Shown: positions 17,043 through 26,109, numbered from the stretch's first letter. The stretch is 64,000 nt of DNA from Heliobacterium chlorum (GCF_014502795.1 NZ_JACVHF010000015.1:27931-91930); one strand, 5' to 3'. Notes: generated by a model from the sequence alone, not told the origin. Made by a program: numbers and translations.

Positions 17043-17712
17043 CGATCCACCTGTTTCTGAGGATTGCCTCGAAATATCGTTAAGATATCCATGATTACCG
17101 GCTCGTGTGCGGGTTTGATCGATGTCCCCCACCCGTCCCATTTCTTTGCGAGGTCAGTCGATGGTTCCGTAATATAATGAACGATCTTCCCTGTCTGTTC
17201 CCCGGCAAACAGCGACGAACCATAGGCCCTACCATGACCATTACGCTTATCCGGTACTTCCCGTTCGCCGATGGAATGCCGTTCCACTCCGGCTCGTTTA
17301 TCGAAAGCTTTACTCACGTCCATGCTTTTGGGAAAGACGCTAGTGTATAGCCATTCAAGAACATCTCTGATTTCAAACCCGGCCATACGCAGGGCGATGG
17401 TCATCAGTCTTGGGTTCGAGTGCCTGAGAAGCAAAGGATGTGGCCGCCGGGCTTCAAGACGCGGAACACCTCTCGCCAGACGGCCGGTCCCGGGACAAAT
17501 GAGTCCCAGGACTTACCCATGAAGCCTTTGGCTTGGTGAGTGTAATACTCACCGGCCATCCACTTTGAGAGAACTTCTCGAATGTTCGGCTCTTTGGAAA
17601 GACCGTAAGGTGGGTCTGTTACACAAGAGTCAACGGAATTATCGGGAAGTGTTTTAAGGGTATTTATGCAATCTCCTGAGATAACTGAGTTTCTTATAGA
17701 ATCTAAGTTCAA
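17039..17712 (-). pseudogene. Phage-type DNA methyltransferase (N6A/N4C), broken
   Basis: From TTG at 17712 (GAGAGG upstream) the frame has the motif IV catalytic TDPPYGLS and then motif X/I-like VLKPGGHILCFSGTRT, stopping after TQD. The reading continues one base away as RHSNPRLMTIALRMAGFEIRD, DVLEWLYTSVFPKSMDVSKA and KPAHEPVIM. It then ends abruptly at the start of the EamA gene, where the family would continue with ARKPL. One frameshift plus 3' truncation make it non-functional. Such genes are common in prophages. Confidence 0.85.
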
Positions 17713-17796
17713 TCTAACCTCTCCTTTTTTTCACTTCTAAAGAAAGACTTTGACTCGTTCCGTCGAATTACTCGCATACGGGAGAGGAGGATTATT

Positions 17797-18300
17797 TTGA
17801 AAAAGGTATACATGATTGCCCTTATCCTTTTAGTTGCGATTCTCACGGGATGTACTAGCCCAAAAGCAACGCCCGAAAATGTCGCAATGCCAGATAACTT
17901 CGGATTCATACTAAAGTACGGCTATGGCCCGAAGAAGAATGAGTTGAATACTATGGAAGGTACTTTTACCAAAGACTTAGTAATGATTGATCCAGTCAGC
18001 ACTGAGCTACGGTTAACCACCGACGAGATGAAAAGTATATACGAAGAGATGGTCAAAATAGATATATTGAGCTATCCGGATGAGTTTTCTCCCGATTCCG
18101 TCGGCCCAAGACCCGCCCAATCTTATGAATTTACCGTTCGTTTCGGAAACACCACTAAAAGAATACTTTGGAAAGAGGTATCCTATTCAGACTCTAAACA
18201 AGCAGTCCAACTAAAGAACTTCATTCGGAAGATTATAGATATAATTGAAAGCAAAGAGGAATTTAAGAGATTACCACAAGCTCAGGGGGGTTATTGTTGA
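17797..18300 (+). CDS. Small lipoprotein
   Basis: The product has 167 residues from TTG after GGAGAGGAGG. A type II signal peptide (MKKVYMIALILLVAILTGC) has its lipobox LTGC at residue 19. The mature part is globular: GFILKYGYGPKKNELNTMEGTF, then a TTDEMKSIYEEM helix and FTVRFGNTTKRILWKE strands. It resembles the many lipoproteins of Bacillus relatives with no assigned role. It is intact between broken phage genes, so it is probably a separate acquisition. Confidence 0.72.
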   Translation: MKKVYMIALILLVAILTGCTSPKATPENVAMPDNFGFILKYGYGPKKNELNTMEGTFTKDLVMIDPVSTELRLTTDEMKSIYEEMVKIDILSYPDEFSPDSVGPRPAQSYEFTVRFGNTTKRILWKEVSYSDSKQAVQLKNFIRKIIDIIESKEEFKRLPQAQGGYC

Positions 18301-18301
18301 C

Positions 18302-19232
18302 TTAACTCGCCTTATCCCACATCGTCTTCGGCAACTTCCCGACGGTATCCATCAGCAACTCATACACGTCCAGGTCCATTACGTCGGCCTGGGCGTTGTT
18401 GTTTTTAGCCACCAGTTGCCGCAGGGTGGGCCGCTGTTCCCGTAGCTTCCGCATCGCCCGGTTATGACCCTCGATATGGGAACCGTGGTACTCCTTCAAC
18501 GTATCCCACTTCTCGGGGTCAAGAGTGTGGACAGCCTCAAACATGGAATTGACAATTTCACGGGTTTCACCTTGAGCCCCCCGTTCCCAGAGGCGTTGTT
18601 TGAACACATTCTTTACAAGGGTTTCCTCGGAGAAATCCAGCATGAATGGTGGCATTATTACTCCGATTGGATACAGCGATCGCTTGCAGGGGTTCTTCTG
18701 GATGATTTGTTAGAACTTCATCGCATCGAGCTAACTGCTGTTCCATCATGCGAACTTATCAGCCTGGATTTTTTGCCTCGTAGGGAATCACGAATCCCCA
18801 GGGCTTATTCGCTCGGAAGCCTCCGGCAATTCAGCGATTTCGGATGGTGTAGGTGATGAGGTGGTCGTAGACCGTTTTACTCACGCCGATAAAGAGGAAT
18901 GTTACTGTTTCTCCCCGGATGGGCTCATAGGAATGACCTGCCTTGACCATGCCATTGAGGAACCGGTCGGTATTGCCCATATCGTCGTATTTACCCAGGT
19001 AAAGGGCCGATGCAAAGGCACTGGATTTACGTCCTTTATCGGTGGCTCGCAAGGCAATCACCAGGCCATGTTGAATTGGTGTGAATGCTTCTTCGACGTA
19101 GTTCTCGTTAATAAAGTGTTCACTCTTGTAGATGTCCGACCGGATCAAGATGAACATGAGAATTCCAGCAAATCTGATCCAAATCGATCTTGAACAGATG
19201 TTTGTCCTCCTTTTGAATGATGAAGTTAACAA
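18302..19232 (-). pseudogene. ThyX-like (flavin-dependent thymidylate synthase) gene, multiply frameshifted
   Basis: Pieces in three frames line up in ThyX order. The first is NTDRFLNGMVKAGHSYEP, then TVTFLFIGVSKTVYDHLITY, where the family has GHxSplEH and an SR..xQL.RHR-type segment. A central RIAGGFRANKPWG follows, past an in-frame stop. Last come PIGVIMPPFMLDF and VFKQRLWERGAQGETREIV, the usual Rl...AQ.EiR helix. ThyX uses FAD and methylene-tetrahydrofolate to make dTMP and is carried by many phages. Stops and frameshifts near 18655, 18750 and 18840 show decay. Family assignment rests on motif order only. Confidence 0.5.
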
Positions 19233-19439
19233 AGGCTCACACTATAAGAAAAGGGAGGCAATTAAATGTTTTTCTTTACTGGATTCTTCTCAGGCTTCAT
19301 TTCAGGGTTCTTCTTCAGCTTGCTAACATTCTTCTTTCCCTGCCATTGTAAAGATCGGTTTCATGATGAGGACTCAACCTGTATGACCAAAACCTCATGT
19401 TCCACGTCTAGTTAGGTGGATACGCTCGTTCAGCGATAA

Positions 19440-19624
19440 CTAGACATCATGGAATACTGGTTGGAACACCAGTTGGGCCACACGATCGCCTTTTTGATTT
19501 CAATGGGTTCGCCACCAAGGTGGATAAGAATCACGCCGATATCTCCGGTATAATCGGCAGCAATCGTTCCTGGTGTGTTTAGCACGGTCACACCGTGTTT
19601 CAATGCCATCCCGTTGAGGGGGCG
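19440..19624 (-). pseudogene. dUTPase C-terminal remnant
   Basis: [20 protein letters not shown] then [12 protein letters not shown] is dUTPase motif 3 and its surroundings (G.TVLN.PGTID.DY.G...V). After EIKK a one-base slip leads to [13 protein letters not shown] (motif 4 region) and a stop. The N-terminal half is absent. dUTPases remove dUTP and are frequent phage genes. Confidence 0.8.
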
Positions 19625-19715
19625 TTACTTGAGCTTTCATCAATTAAACTGACACCCTTTGATTACATCTCGGCCAACATCTTTTTGATGGTTATCGATC
19701 TCAGCCTCGACCGCC

Positions 19716-20067
19716 TCATTGGGAACGGGTATCCTCAACCTTTGCCTCAATCTTTTGGACATTGGTCAATCGGCCTTGGTTCTTAAGCACAAGTTCAATG
19801 GCCTTCAGCTTTTTACCGTCGCTTTCGCTAGTCAGAACGATACCTTGGAGGATCGTGTAAGTCTCCGCAAGGAAGTCGTTCAATACAAATTCTGCCACAT
19901 CATTCTGGTATGCGATGAAGTCGGGCTCTTGTTTCATGGTATAAGGAGCGATCGGTTACCCCAACTTCTTCAGCAATCTGAGCCATGGTCATCTTGTGGA
20001 AATCGTTGGTGGCAAAGATTTCATCAGCTCGAAACTACTGGGCAGACAGCCGATAACCTTTTGACAA
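19716..20067 (-). pseudogene. Phage helix-turn-helix protein (phBC6A51-like), broken
   Basis: From TTG at 20067 after GGAGGTGATTACC: MSKGYRLSAQ, amber stop, FRADEIFATNDFHKMTMAQI then AEEVGVTDRSLY (a helix-turn-helix), a one-base slip, KQEPDFIAYQNDVAEFVLND and a long helix to the end. The pattern (HTH, then R/K.pdF...) matches small phage replication or packaging-linked HTH proteins. One nonsense and one frameshift. Confidence 0.55.
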
Positions 20068-20124
20068 GGTAATCACCTCCATTCTGTAATCCTGTTAATT
20101 CCTACGTCTACAGTAAACATTAAA

Positions 20125-20158
20125 AAACGCTCTGCCCATCAGCGTCGGGCAAAGCGTT
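20125..20158. terminator. Strong hairpin
   Basis: AACGCTCTGCCC pairs with GGGCAAAGCGTT with few mismatches. It lies between the decayed phage genes and the GNAT gene. Confidence 0.6.
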
Positions 20159-20431
20159 GTCATCACAGTCTTTCGAACGGATATTCTGCCAATATGCTGT
20201 TATCTTGTTATCCACGTTCATTCTGCTTATTGGCTGTACCTGCTGTCTTATATTGTTACATCGGGATTGTAAATCGCATATCTCCCGAAACTGTCCGAGT
20301 CATATTAGATGAAGCCAATATTACCTATTAGAATACGAAAACGTGGAAAACTTCAAACGATCTAGACTTCGAGAGTAAAAAAAGAATCGAACCCCTTTAC
20401 GAAACGCCACCCCAAAGTTACCTCGCCTACC

Positions 20432-20911
20432 CTACTTTACTGATTTTGGGATGAGCGTTTTCATCATTGTATAATTAACAAACACCTGTCCGTTAAGATA
20501 TTTCTCTCGCTTTTCAACACACTTAAACCCTTTGAGCTCGAAGAAATCCTTTGCGGTAATGCTGGCTTCAGTGGTGATTGTGGTTACATCAAGTTTCGCC
20601 GCCTCTTTTTCAAAAGTTTCTAACAAGGTCGATGCAACACCTTTTCCTTGATAATCTTTATGAACGTACAGGGTGTGAAGATAGCCTTTTTCTGTTAGAT
20701 CTCCGAAGCCCAATATTTGTTGGTCTCTTTCGACAACGTACGAGATATTTTCCCTCATGAATCCGGCCCATCGTTTTTCATCGGGTTCTAAGGGTGCCCA
20801 GGCTTCCAGTTGATCAACTGCATAGTCTCGTGCGTTAACAGTATGGACTGTATCATAGAATAGCTGTAAGACTTGAGGTAAATCAGAATCTCGATATCTT
20901 CTCACATTCAA
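20432..20911 (-). CDS. GNAT N-acetyltransferase
   Basis: The start chosen is TTG at 20911, six bases from GGAGAG. The open frame extends to 21022, but those extra codons are antisense to the attachment remnant and are not protein-like. The 159 residues carry the GNAT core: NVRRYRDSDLPQVLQLF, strand LHTLYVHKDYQGKGVAS with the acetyl-CoA loop, and the C-terminal EASITAKDFFELKGF. The substrate is unknown. It is flanked by att remnant 4, so it is probably cargo. Confidence 0.82.
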   Translation of the reverse strand: MNVRRYRDSDLPQVLQLFYDTVHTVNARDYAVDQLEAWAPLEPDEKRWAGFMRENISYVVERDQQILGFGDLTEKGYLHTLYVHKDYQGKGVASTLLETFEKEAAKLDVTTITTEASITAKDFFELKGFKCVEKREKYLNGQVFVNYTMMKTLIPKSVK

Positions 20912-20966
20912 CGTTATCTCTCCGATTCTTTCGGTGATGAACGGATTGAGACTATTATCGTCGGTT

Positions 20967-21021
20967 ACCGGTAATAAAACAACTGTATTGAGGCGGCAGG
21001 TTCGAATCCTGTCCCCAATCA
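20967..21021 (+). repeat. Attachment-site remnant 4
   Basis: ACCGGTAATAAAACAACTGTATT joined to GAGGCGGCAGGTTCGAATCC and TGTCCCCAATCA, the T-arm and 3' end of tRNA-Pro with changes. The left part matches remnants 2 and 3. Confidence 0.7.
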
Positions 21022-21054
21022 TAGTTTTGCTGGGATTTTGTGTAGCGGAAAATT

Positions 21055-21378
21055 TTAATCCCCATCCCTATTCGTAGGCTCGTCGGGTATAAGGCTTACC
21101 CCGGAGTTACCATATGGTGGCGGAGGATCAGCAAATTGCATATAGCCATTAGTGCAAGGATTTGCATAACGCATTTGAGGTTCTTCGTTGCCCCCAATGT
21201 AATTATGGATAGAAGGTCCTCGTTCTAGTATTTCGACTTGTTGATTAGCGGTATTTTCCCGTGGTTTGAAGTCGGGGATGTTAGAAGTACTTACATGGTC
21301 CCGTAAGACGCTCATAATTAGAATTCCAGATAAAAGGAGTATCACAAAAGAAAATCGAGCTTTCCCTTTTGTCGTCAT
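21055..21378 (-). CDS. Small exported or membrane-anchored protein
   Basis: The product has 107 residues. An N-terminal hydrophobic helix (FSFVILLLSGILIMSVL) without lipobox is followed by a polar, Pro/Asn/Gly-rich tail with NYIGGNEEP and FADPPPPYGNSG. It is probably a signal-anchored extracytoplasmic peptide. No family is recognised. It sits between att remnant 4 and post-tRNA block copy 3. Confidence 0.5.
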   Translation of the reverse strand: MTTKGKARFSFVILLLSGILIMSVLRDHVSTSNIPDFKPRENTANQQVEILERGPSIHNYIGGNEEPQMRYANPCTNGYMQFADPPPPYGNSGVSLIPDEPTNRDGD

Positions 21379-21480
21379 AATTTATACCCCCAACAATCAA
21401 CTACCTTATTGACGATTATATTAATTGTTGGGTTCCACACTTGGGTTTTGTACAGTTAGGTAGTCACTAACGTTTGTTTT

Positions 21481-21572
21481 TAACGCCCGGAGGAACACCT
21501 ACGGGGGTTTGGGACAGTTAAAGATCGTGGAATAGTTAATGCCGGAATGAGATGTCCTGGCTTTTTTTGCGT
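21481..21572 (+). repeat. Post-tRNA block, copy 3
   Basis: ACACCTACGGGGGTTTGGGACAGTTAAAG...AATAGTTAATGCCGGAATGAG, GTCCTGGC and seven T. It is separated from att remnant 4 by the small gene at 21055-21378, unlike at 9.6 and 11.9 kb. Confidence 0.65.
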
Positions 21573-21588
21573 GTGTTTATAAGATGAT

Positions 21589-22008
21589 TTATTTATTTGT
21601 TATTTCAGAAATGGAAATTTGAAGTCGATAGTTTCCGTAGCGTAAAATCTTGTCTAATAGCTTTTCAAGATCATCTTGATTCCTTACTCGTGCCTTAAGC
21701 CAATAGCACCCTTCCCCACTGATCCGATGAGATTCCACAACCGATTCTTCATGGAGGACAAAACTTTGAAAAGATTTGTGATCATTACTCTTCATACACA
21801 CCGTAATCAAAGCTACGATTATTCTGCCCAATTTTTCTTCATTAATTTTTACGGTATAGCCTTCTATGACTCCGATTTCTTCAAGACGACGAATGCGAGC
21901 AGAAGTGGCCTGTCCAGTCATGTGAACAATTTCTCCAATTTCTTTCCACTGCATTCGGGAGTTTTTACGTAAGAGTTTAAGTATTTCGAGATCAGTTTGA
22001 TCGAGCAT
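21589..22008 (-). CDS. Lrp/AsnC-family regulator
   Basis: The product has 139 residues. The N-terminal winged helix (MLDQTDLEILKLLRKNSRMQ, TGQATSARIRRLEEIGVIEGY) precedes the RAM/AsnC ligand-binding sandwich (IIVALITVCMKSNDHK, ISGEGCYWLKARV). These proteins form octamers that sense amino acids. It is divergent from the metallo-hydrolase gene with a 126-bp shared spacer, so it probably controls that gene. Confidence 0.9.
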   Translation of the reverse strand: MLDQTDLEILKLLRKNSRMQWKEIGEIVHMTGQATSARIRRLEEIGVIEGYTVKINEEKLGRIIVALITVCMKSNDHKSFQSFVLHEESVVESHRISGEGCYWLKARVRNQDDLEKLLDKILRYGNYRLQISISEITNK

Positions 22009-22134
22009 TCAAATTCAATCCTTTCAGGATGAAATAAAATTGGCTCATTTCCTTTCATCAGTCCATCGTTTTTTTCAATGATGATACCTACAATAATTAA
22101 CAAAGGTCAATAAAAACGATGGAGGGATTTGTTC

Positions 22135-22887
22135 ATGAAAATCAAGTTAATCCGTCACGCCACGACAATTTTACAGTTCGGTGGAAAGAAGATTTTAATA
22201 GATCCAATGCTTAGTCCAGCAAGGGCAATGGCACCCGTCGATTATTCGCCAAATCGTCAAAACAATCCTCTTGTAGAGCTACCGGTCACCATCGAGGAAT
22301 TCTTTGATGTCGATGGAGTTTTGTTGACTCATACTCACCGTGATCATTTTGACGATGAGGCAGCGAGATTATTACCTAAAGAAATTCCTGTTTTTTGTCA
22401 ATTGGATGATAAACAAAAACTAAATGACTTAGGATTTGCTCAGGTATATCCAATTCGAGAAAAGATAAATTGGGAAGGATTAAAAATTACTCGAACAAGC
22501 GGCCAACATGGTTCCGGGGATTTGGCTAAAAAAATGGGGCCTGTATCAGGATATATATTATCTGCACCGGAGGAACCAACACTGTATTTTGCTGGTGATA
22601 CAATCTGGTGCACTGAAGTAGACGTTGCTCTTGATAAACACCAGCCTAATATAAGCGTATTATATGGAGGGGCAGCACAGTTTTTAGAAGGAGGACCTAT
22701 AACAATGACATCTGAAGATGTTATTCGAGTATGCCGTAAGATTCCAGAAATGAACGTCGTTGTTGTTCATTTAGAAGCATTTAATCATTGTGTAGAAACA
22801 AGAGATGCGATAAAGAGAGCACTTAATGATCAGGGACTATCTAACAGCGTATGGGTTCCTGAAAATGGAGAATTATTATCTTTTTAA
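22135..22887 (+). CDS. MBL-fold metal-dependent hydrolase (UlaG-like)
   Basis: The ATG at 22135 follows GGAGGG. The 250 residues start with MKIKLIRHATTILQFGGKKI and carry the metal motif LLTHTHRDHFDD (about 62-72), a second ligand region RTSGQHGSG, YFAGDTIW with the bridging Asp, and VVVHLEAFNHC with the last His. This matches the YtnP/UlaG-like single-domain beta-lactamase fold hydrolases. The substrate is unknown. It is divergently paired with the Lrp regulator. Confidence 0.85.
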   Translation: MKIKLIRHATTILQFGGKKILIDPMLSPARAMAPVDYSPNRQNNPLVELPVTIEEFFDVDGVLLTHTHRDHFDDEAARLLPKEIPVFCQLDDKQKLNDLGFAQVYPIREKINWEGLKITRTSGQHGSGDLAKKMGPVSGYILSAPEEPTLYFAGDTIWCTEVDVALDKHQPNISVLYGGAAQFLEGGPITMTSEDVIRVCRKIPEMNVVVVHLEAFNHCVETRDAIKRALNDQGLSNSVWVPENGELLSF

Positions 22888-22920
22888 TTTTCTTTACAGT
22901 TGGGTTGTCATTACAGTTTG

Positions 22921-23015
22921 GCTTTGATACCTAGAGCTACGCTTACGCGGGTTGGGAACAGCTAAATATAGAAGAAATAGTTCAAGCCAGGATGAGTGTT
23001 CCTGGCTTTGTTCGC
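22921..23015 (+). repeat. Post-tRNA block, copy 4
   Basis: CTACGCTTACGCGGGTTGGGAACAGCTAAATATAGAAG...AGTTCAAGCCAGGATGAG, then TTCCTGGCTTTG. It is the most diverged copy, without a tRNA tail beside it, and marks the right edge of the repeated-insertion zone. Confidence 0.55.
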
Positions 23016-23167
23016 TCATATGCTTTTGTTACCGTCTGCAAAGATAATTCAGTGAGTGCTCATGTTATTTAAAAGAATGTTCATCTGGCAGGTTCAATTT
23101 TCGAATGTCACACTATACCAGTTAATGAATATATTGCAGTGCTAGAATAAAAGAAAGGAAGATCGGA

Positions 23168-23668
23168 GTGCATTATTATCACAAACAGGTACCACCTTTT
23201 CCTCAACCATTTCAACCATATCAACCACCTGTTACCCCATTTCCCCCGAATATCCCTTTGCCTCAGTATCCCCTACCGGGATACCCGCAACAAAGGTATC
23301 CTCAACCTCCTGGCTATCCTCAGTCCGGTTATCCACGACCAGGATATCCTGCACCCCCATTTCCTCGACAACCACAAGTTCCACAACCGTCTCAACAAGT
23401 CATTTTAAGATTTTATGAACTACAACAAAACCCGCAAAGAGTTCAGGAGTTAATTCGACAAAGACAAAGCGTGGGCGGACAAGGTTATGTATATTTTAGC
23501 CCAGGTTGTATAAACCAGTGGACTATAATCGTTACTATTTATGGAGCAGTATTCTTGATGTATATCACTGAATCCACTCCTCAGGTAACTCGAGGTTTTG
23601 TATTCCCCACCTTTACGTTTACGTCCTTCCCTTCTAATTTAGTGGTAATTTCCGACTGTGCCTTTTAA
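23168..23668 (+). CDS. Pro/Tyr-rich protein, spore-surface-like
   Basis: The product has 166 residues from GTG after GGAAGATCGGA. Residues 1-80 are PxYP/PGYP-type repeats (PQYPLPGYPQQRYPQP, PGYPQSGYPRPGYPAPP). Then come QVILRFYELQQNPQRVQELI and a C-terminal part with hydrophobic strands. Such compositions occur in spore coat and exosporium proteins of Bacillota. A role there is inferred from composition and from the similar next gene; no enzyme motif is present. Confidence 0.55.
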   Translation: MHYYHKQVPPFPQPFQPYQPPVTPFPPNIPLPQYPLPGYPQQRYPQPPGYPQSGYPRPGYPAPPFPRQPQVPQPSQQVILRFYELQQNPQRVQELIRQRQSVGGQGYVYFSPGCINQWTIIVTIYGAVFLMYITESTPQVTRGFVFPTFTFTSFPSNLVVISDCAF

Positions 23669-23777
23669 AAGTCAATTAATATTAAACAGGTAAGGTCCGA
23701 TTCGTCCTGTTAACCTTTCTTGAAAGAAGTTTTGGTCGCTGCATATATTGCATCGACCCTACATGGGAGGGAATTCT

Positions 23778-23960
23778 ATGTCTGAACATGAGAGCGAACA
23801 TTTATATCATTTTTCTGCAGAAAGACAGCCCATATTTCCTTATTACCCGCCGTTCTTTCAACTTCCTTATCCGGTTTATCCACCTTTCTTCTTTTATCCA
23901 CCTTATTATCGCCCATTTCCATATTACCCACCCTTTTATCCTTATCGTCGACGGTTTTAA
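23778..23960 (+). CDS. Tyr/Pro/Phe-rich small coat-like protein
   Basis: 60 residues from ATG after GGGAGGG. After a short polar start (MSEHESEHLYHFSAERQ) nearly everything is Pro, Tyr and Phe (YYPPFFQLPYPVYPPF and similar), ending RRRF. Composition is like spore coat proteins that cross-link through tyrosine. It is 109 bp from the preceding Pro/Tyr-rich gene. A CATATATT box at 23743-23750 could be a late sporulation -10 element (speculative). Confidence 0.55.
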   Translation: MSEHESEHLYHFSAERQPIFPYYPPFFQLPYPVYPPFFFYPPYYRPFPYYPPFYPYRRRF

Positions 23961-24000
23961 AAGGATAGTTCGGTCTGCCAATCAGATTTGTAAACACTTG

Positions 24001-24047
24001 AAAACGGCGATGGTTCAGGATGATTGTCCTGGACCATCGCCGTTTTT
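24001..24047. terminator. Strong bidirectional terminator
   Basis: AAAACGGCGATGGTTCAGGA pairs almost perfectly with TCCTGGACCATCGCCGTTTTT. Confidence 0.9.
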
Positions 24048-24209
24048 CATAAATGATATTACTCACGAAAATATATTTACATATCTTTCATAACTTACAT
24101 TCGGCCTAGTCACAAGATACCTCGTCTTGTCAAATGTCACAAAAGGTTATGTGATTAACTGATTGCGTATGATATCTTGATATTACTGGTACTAATTGGG
24201 GGGATTATA

Positions 24210-24722
24210 ATGTTTGTCCGCGAAGGAAATATGGCCGATGCCTCAGTTATAGCCCGAATCACTGTTGATACTTGGCGAACAACCTATCGAGGGATCATAC
24301 CCGACGAAACCCTTGATAAATTGTCATATAGCGAACGGGAAAAATTCGTGATCGATTTTCTCGCCAATCCGAAAGAAAATACCTTTTTGTTCGTTTACGA
24401 AAACGCTCGAGAGGATGTTTTAGGCTTCATTTTGGGTGGGCCTGAGAGATTTGGCATGACTAGATTTTCGGGCGAGATTTATGCGATCTATGTTCTTGAA
24501 AATTATCAAGGAAAATGTATCGGCAAACAACTTATGCAGGCGGCCTTCAATAAAATGGCCAAATCCGGTTATACATCCGCATCAGTATGGGTTTTAGCCG
24601 ATAATCCCTACAGACATTTTTATAAAAAATTAATGGGTATCTTTGTAGAGAACAGGTTTTTCGATGGGCTAAGCTTCGCTATTTACGGTTGGGATAACAT
24701 ACGGAATGTAGAGAATCTTTAG
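24210..24722 (+). CDS. GNAT N-acetyltransferase
   Basis: The ATG at 24210 is preceded by GGGGGGA; the longer frame from 24177 includes the binding site. The 170 residues follow the GNAT pattern: MFVREGNMADASVIARI, VDTWRTTYRGIIPDETLD, strand IYAIYVLENYQGKCIGKQLM with a Q-x-x-C/G-x-G acetyl-CoA loop, and WVLADNPYRHFYKK. The DTWRTTYRGIIPD segment is typical of a Bacillota subfamily without a known substrate. Monocistronic. Confidence 0.88.
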   Translation: MFVREGNMADASVIARITVDTWRTTYRGIIPDETLDKLSYSEREKFVIDFLANPKENTFLFVYENAREDVLGFILGGPERFGMTRFSGEIYAIYVLENYQGKCIGKQLMQAAFNKMAKSGYTSASVWVLADNPYRHFYKKLMGIFVENRFFDGLSFAIYGWDNIRNVENL

Positions 24723-24807
24723 TATTGATGAGATTTTTGTTTTTTGCCGTACGAAGTCAGAAGTCTCTATAACTTAGATGCTTCGGTGATTTTAAGTATT
24801 CAATTAG

Positions 24808-24836
24808 GATTGCCGGAGGTATTGCCTCCGGCAATC
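24808..24836 (-). terminator. Terminator of the 30-residue gene
   Basis: GATTGCCGGAGG pairs with CCTCCGGCAATC; it lies 17 bases after the stop of the small minus-strand gene. Confidence 0.75.
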
Positions 24837-24852
24837 ACGACATTATTGAGAT

Positions 24853-24945
24853 TTAACCTCCGTTGCGGCGGCGACGACGGCAGCGTACGCGAATGACCGC
24901 AGTATCCCCTTCGTTGAGAGTAATTCTAACGACTTGACGAGCCAT
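24853..24945 (-). CDS. 30-residue basic protein
   Basis: ATG with GGGAGGAAGAG upstream reads MARQVVRITLNEGDTAVIRV followed by an Arg-rich tail (RCRRRRRNGG). It has a clean ribosome binding site and its own terminator, which argues for a real gene. The tail would bind nucleic acid or another polyanion. The family is not recognised. Confidence 0.6.
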   Translation of the reverse strand: MARQVVRITLNEGDTAVIRVRCRRRRRNGG

Positions 24946-25288
24946 TTGCTCTTCCTCCCTTCTGAGTGGATTCCTAATTACTCTACGCAAAACTGCCAAA
25001 TTTCGTTAGTCAGTTAACAGTTTAATTCTTACTACCAATACTCTACGAGGTGTCATCCGCCAGTGCCCAAAATATCAATTTCATTTTCTTTGATTAGTAC
25101 AACCTTCGAATGCGTGTAAGACCTTTGGGGTCATAGATATAAGCTTGGTAACAGCAATAAGCTTTAATGACTAGTGTTAAAATGGAGCATTTTAGTAACA
25201 CGAGGCAGGAATTGCTAATTTTACGTCGAAGATTGCACTAGAGAGTCTAGAAATTAAGACACGATATGACAACAAAGGGGATTCACTC
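24946..25288. other. Intergenic, nothing firm
   Basis: This spacer is between the divergent small gene and the LysM hydrolase. It contains no frame worth calling and no recognisable aptamer. Confidence 0.5.
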
Positions 25289-26044
25289 GTGGATAAACTA
25301 AAATATAAATCGATTTTAGATTTTATTGGTCCCATTGTATTAACGCTTGGGTTGATCTCCGTACCAGTTCAAGCCTCAGCGAGTAATACTGTCACATATA
25401 CCGTAAAAACCGGCGATACCTTATGGGCTATATCTCAGCACGCTGGCGTAACCATGAATAAACTAATCGAACTGAACCCACAAATCGTTAATCCAAACTC
25501 TATAAAAGTTGGTCAAGTTCTAAATCTTTCCGTTCGGGACATGCCCAACACAGAGAGCCGGCAAAACGCTACCCCTTTAATCTCTTTTCAAATGGTTAAA
25601 CAATCAGTAAATGCAGAACAAAGTTCGAACAAGGACTCAAAGCAGAAGATTGCTCAGGCTATAATTTCCACAGGAAAAAAACTGCTTGGCAAACCCTATA
25701 AGTATGGAGCTCAGTCTATGAATCCTTCCGCCTTTGACTGTTCCAGTTTTACACAATATGTGTACGGGGTAAATCACATTAAACTCAATCGTGTTGCTTC
25801 CCAACAGGCCAGCCAAGGACAAAATGTTGACAAGAGTCAGATGCGGGAAGGAGATTTAGTTTTTTTCTGGAACAGTGATACTCAAAATAAAAAAGGATTA
25901 GAAAGAATTGGCCATGTCGGTGTTTATTTAGGAGATGGCAAGTTTATACACTGCTCTACCTCTGACAAAGGAGTTATTATAAGCGATATAAATGATAAAT
26001 ATTATTTGAAAACTTTTATTTGTGCCCGTAGAGTACTTTTGTAA
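25289..26044 (+). CDS. LysM-NlpC/P60 peptidoglycan endopeptidase
   Basis: The product has 251 residues from GTG after AAGGGG. A signal peptide ends near QASA (about 32). LysM follows at about 37-82 (YTVKTGDTLWAISQHAG, INPQIV-like NPNSIKVGQVL). The NlpC/P60 domain at about 120-250 has GKPYKYGAQSMNPSAFDCSS with the catalytic Cys, RIGHVGVYLGDGKFIH with the His, and CSTSDKGVII. Such enzymes cut D-Glu-meso-DAP bonds in stem peptides during growth or sporulation. Monocistronic with its own terminator. Confidence 0.92.
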   Translation: MDKLKYKSILDFIGPIVLTLGLISVPVQASASNTVTYTVKTGDTLWAISQHAGVTMNKLIELNPQIVNPNSIKVGQVLNLSVRDMPNTESRQNATPLISFQMVKQSVNAEQSSNKDSKQKIAQAIISTGKKLLGKPYKYGAQSMNPSAFDCSSFTQYVYGVNHIKLNRVASQQASQGQNVDKSQMREGDLVFFWNSDTQNKKGLERIGHVGVYLGDGKFIHCSTSDKGVIISDINDKYYLKTFICARRVLL

Positions 26045-26078
26045 AACCTAAGTGGAGCATGTCCCTTATAATAAAAGT

Positions 26079-26109
26079 AAAGGTCCAGGATCGTTTTCCT
26101 GGACCTTTT
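26079..26109 (+). terminator. Terminator after the NlpC/P60 gene
   Basis: AAAGGTCCAGGA-loop-TCCTGGACCTTTT. Confidence 0.88.

Noticed and set aside
20912..21022. 37-residue N-terminal extension of the GNAT protein
   Set aside because: It is antisense to attachment remnant 4, and a better start with GGAGAG exists at 20911.
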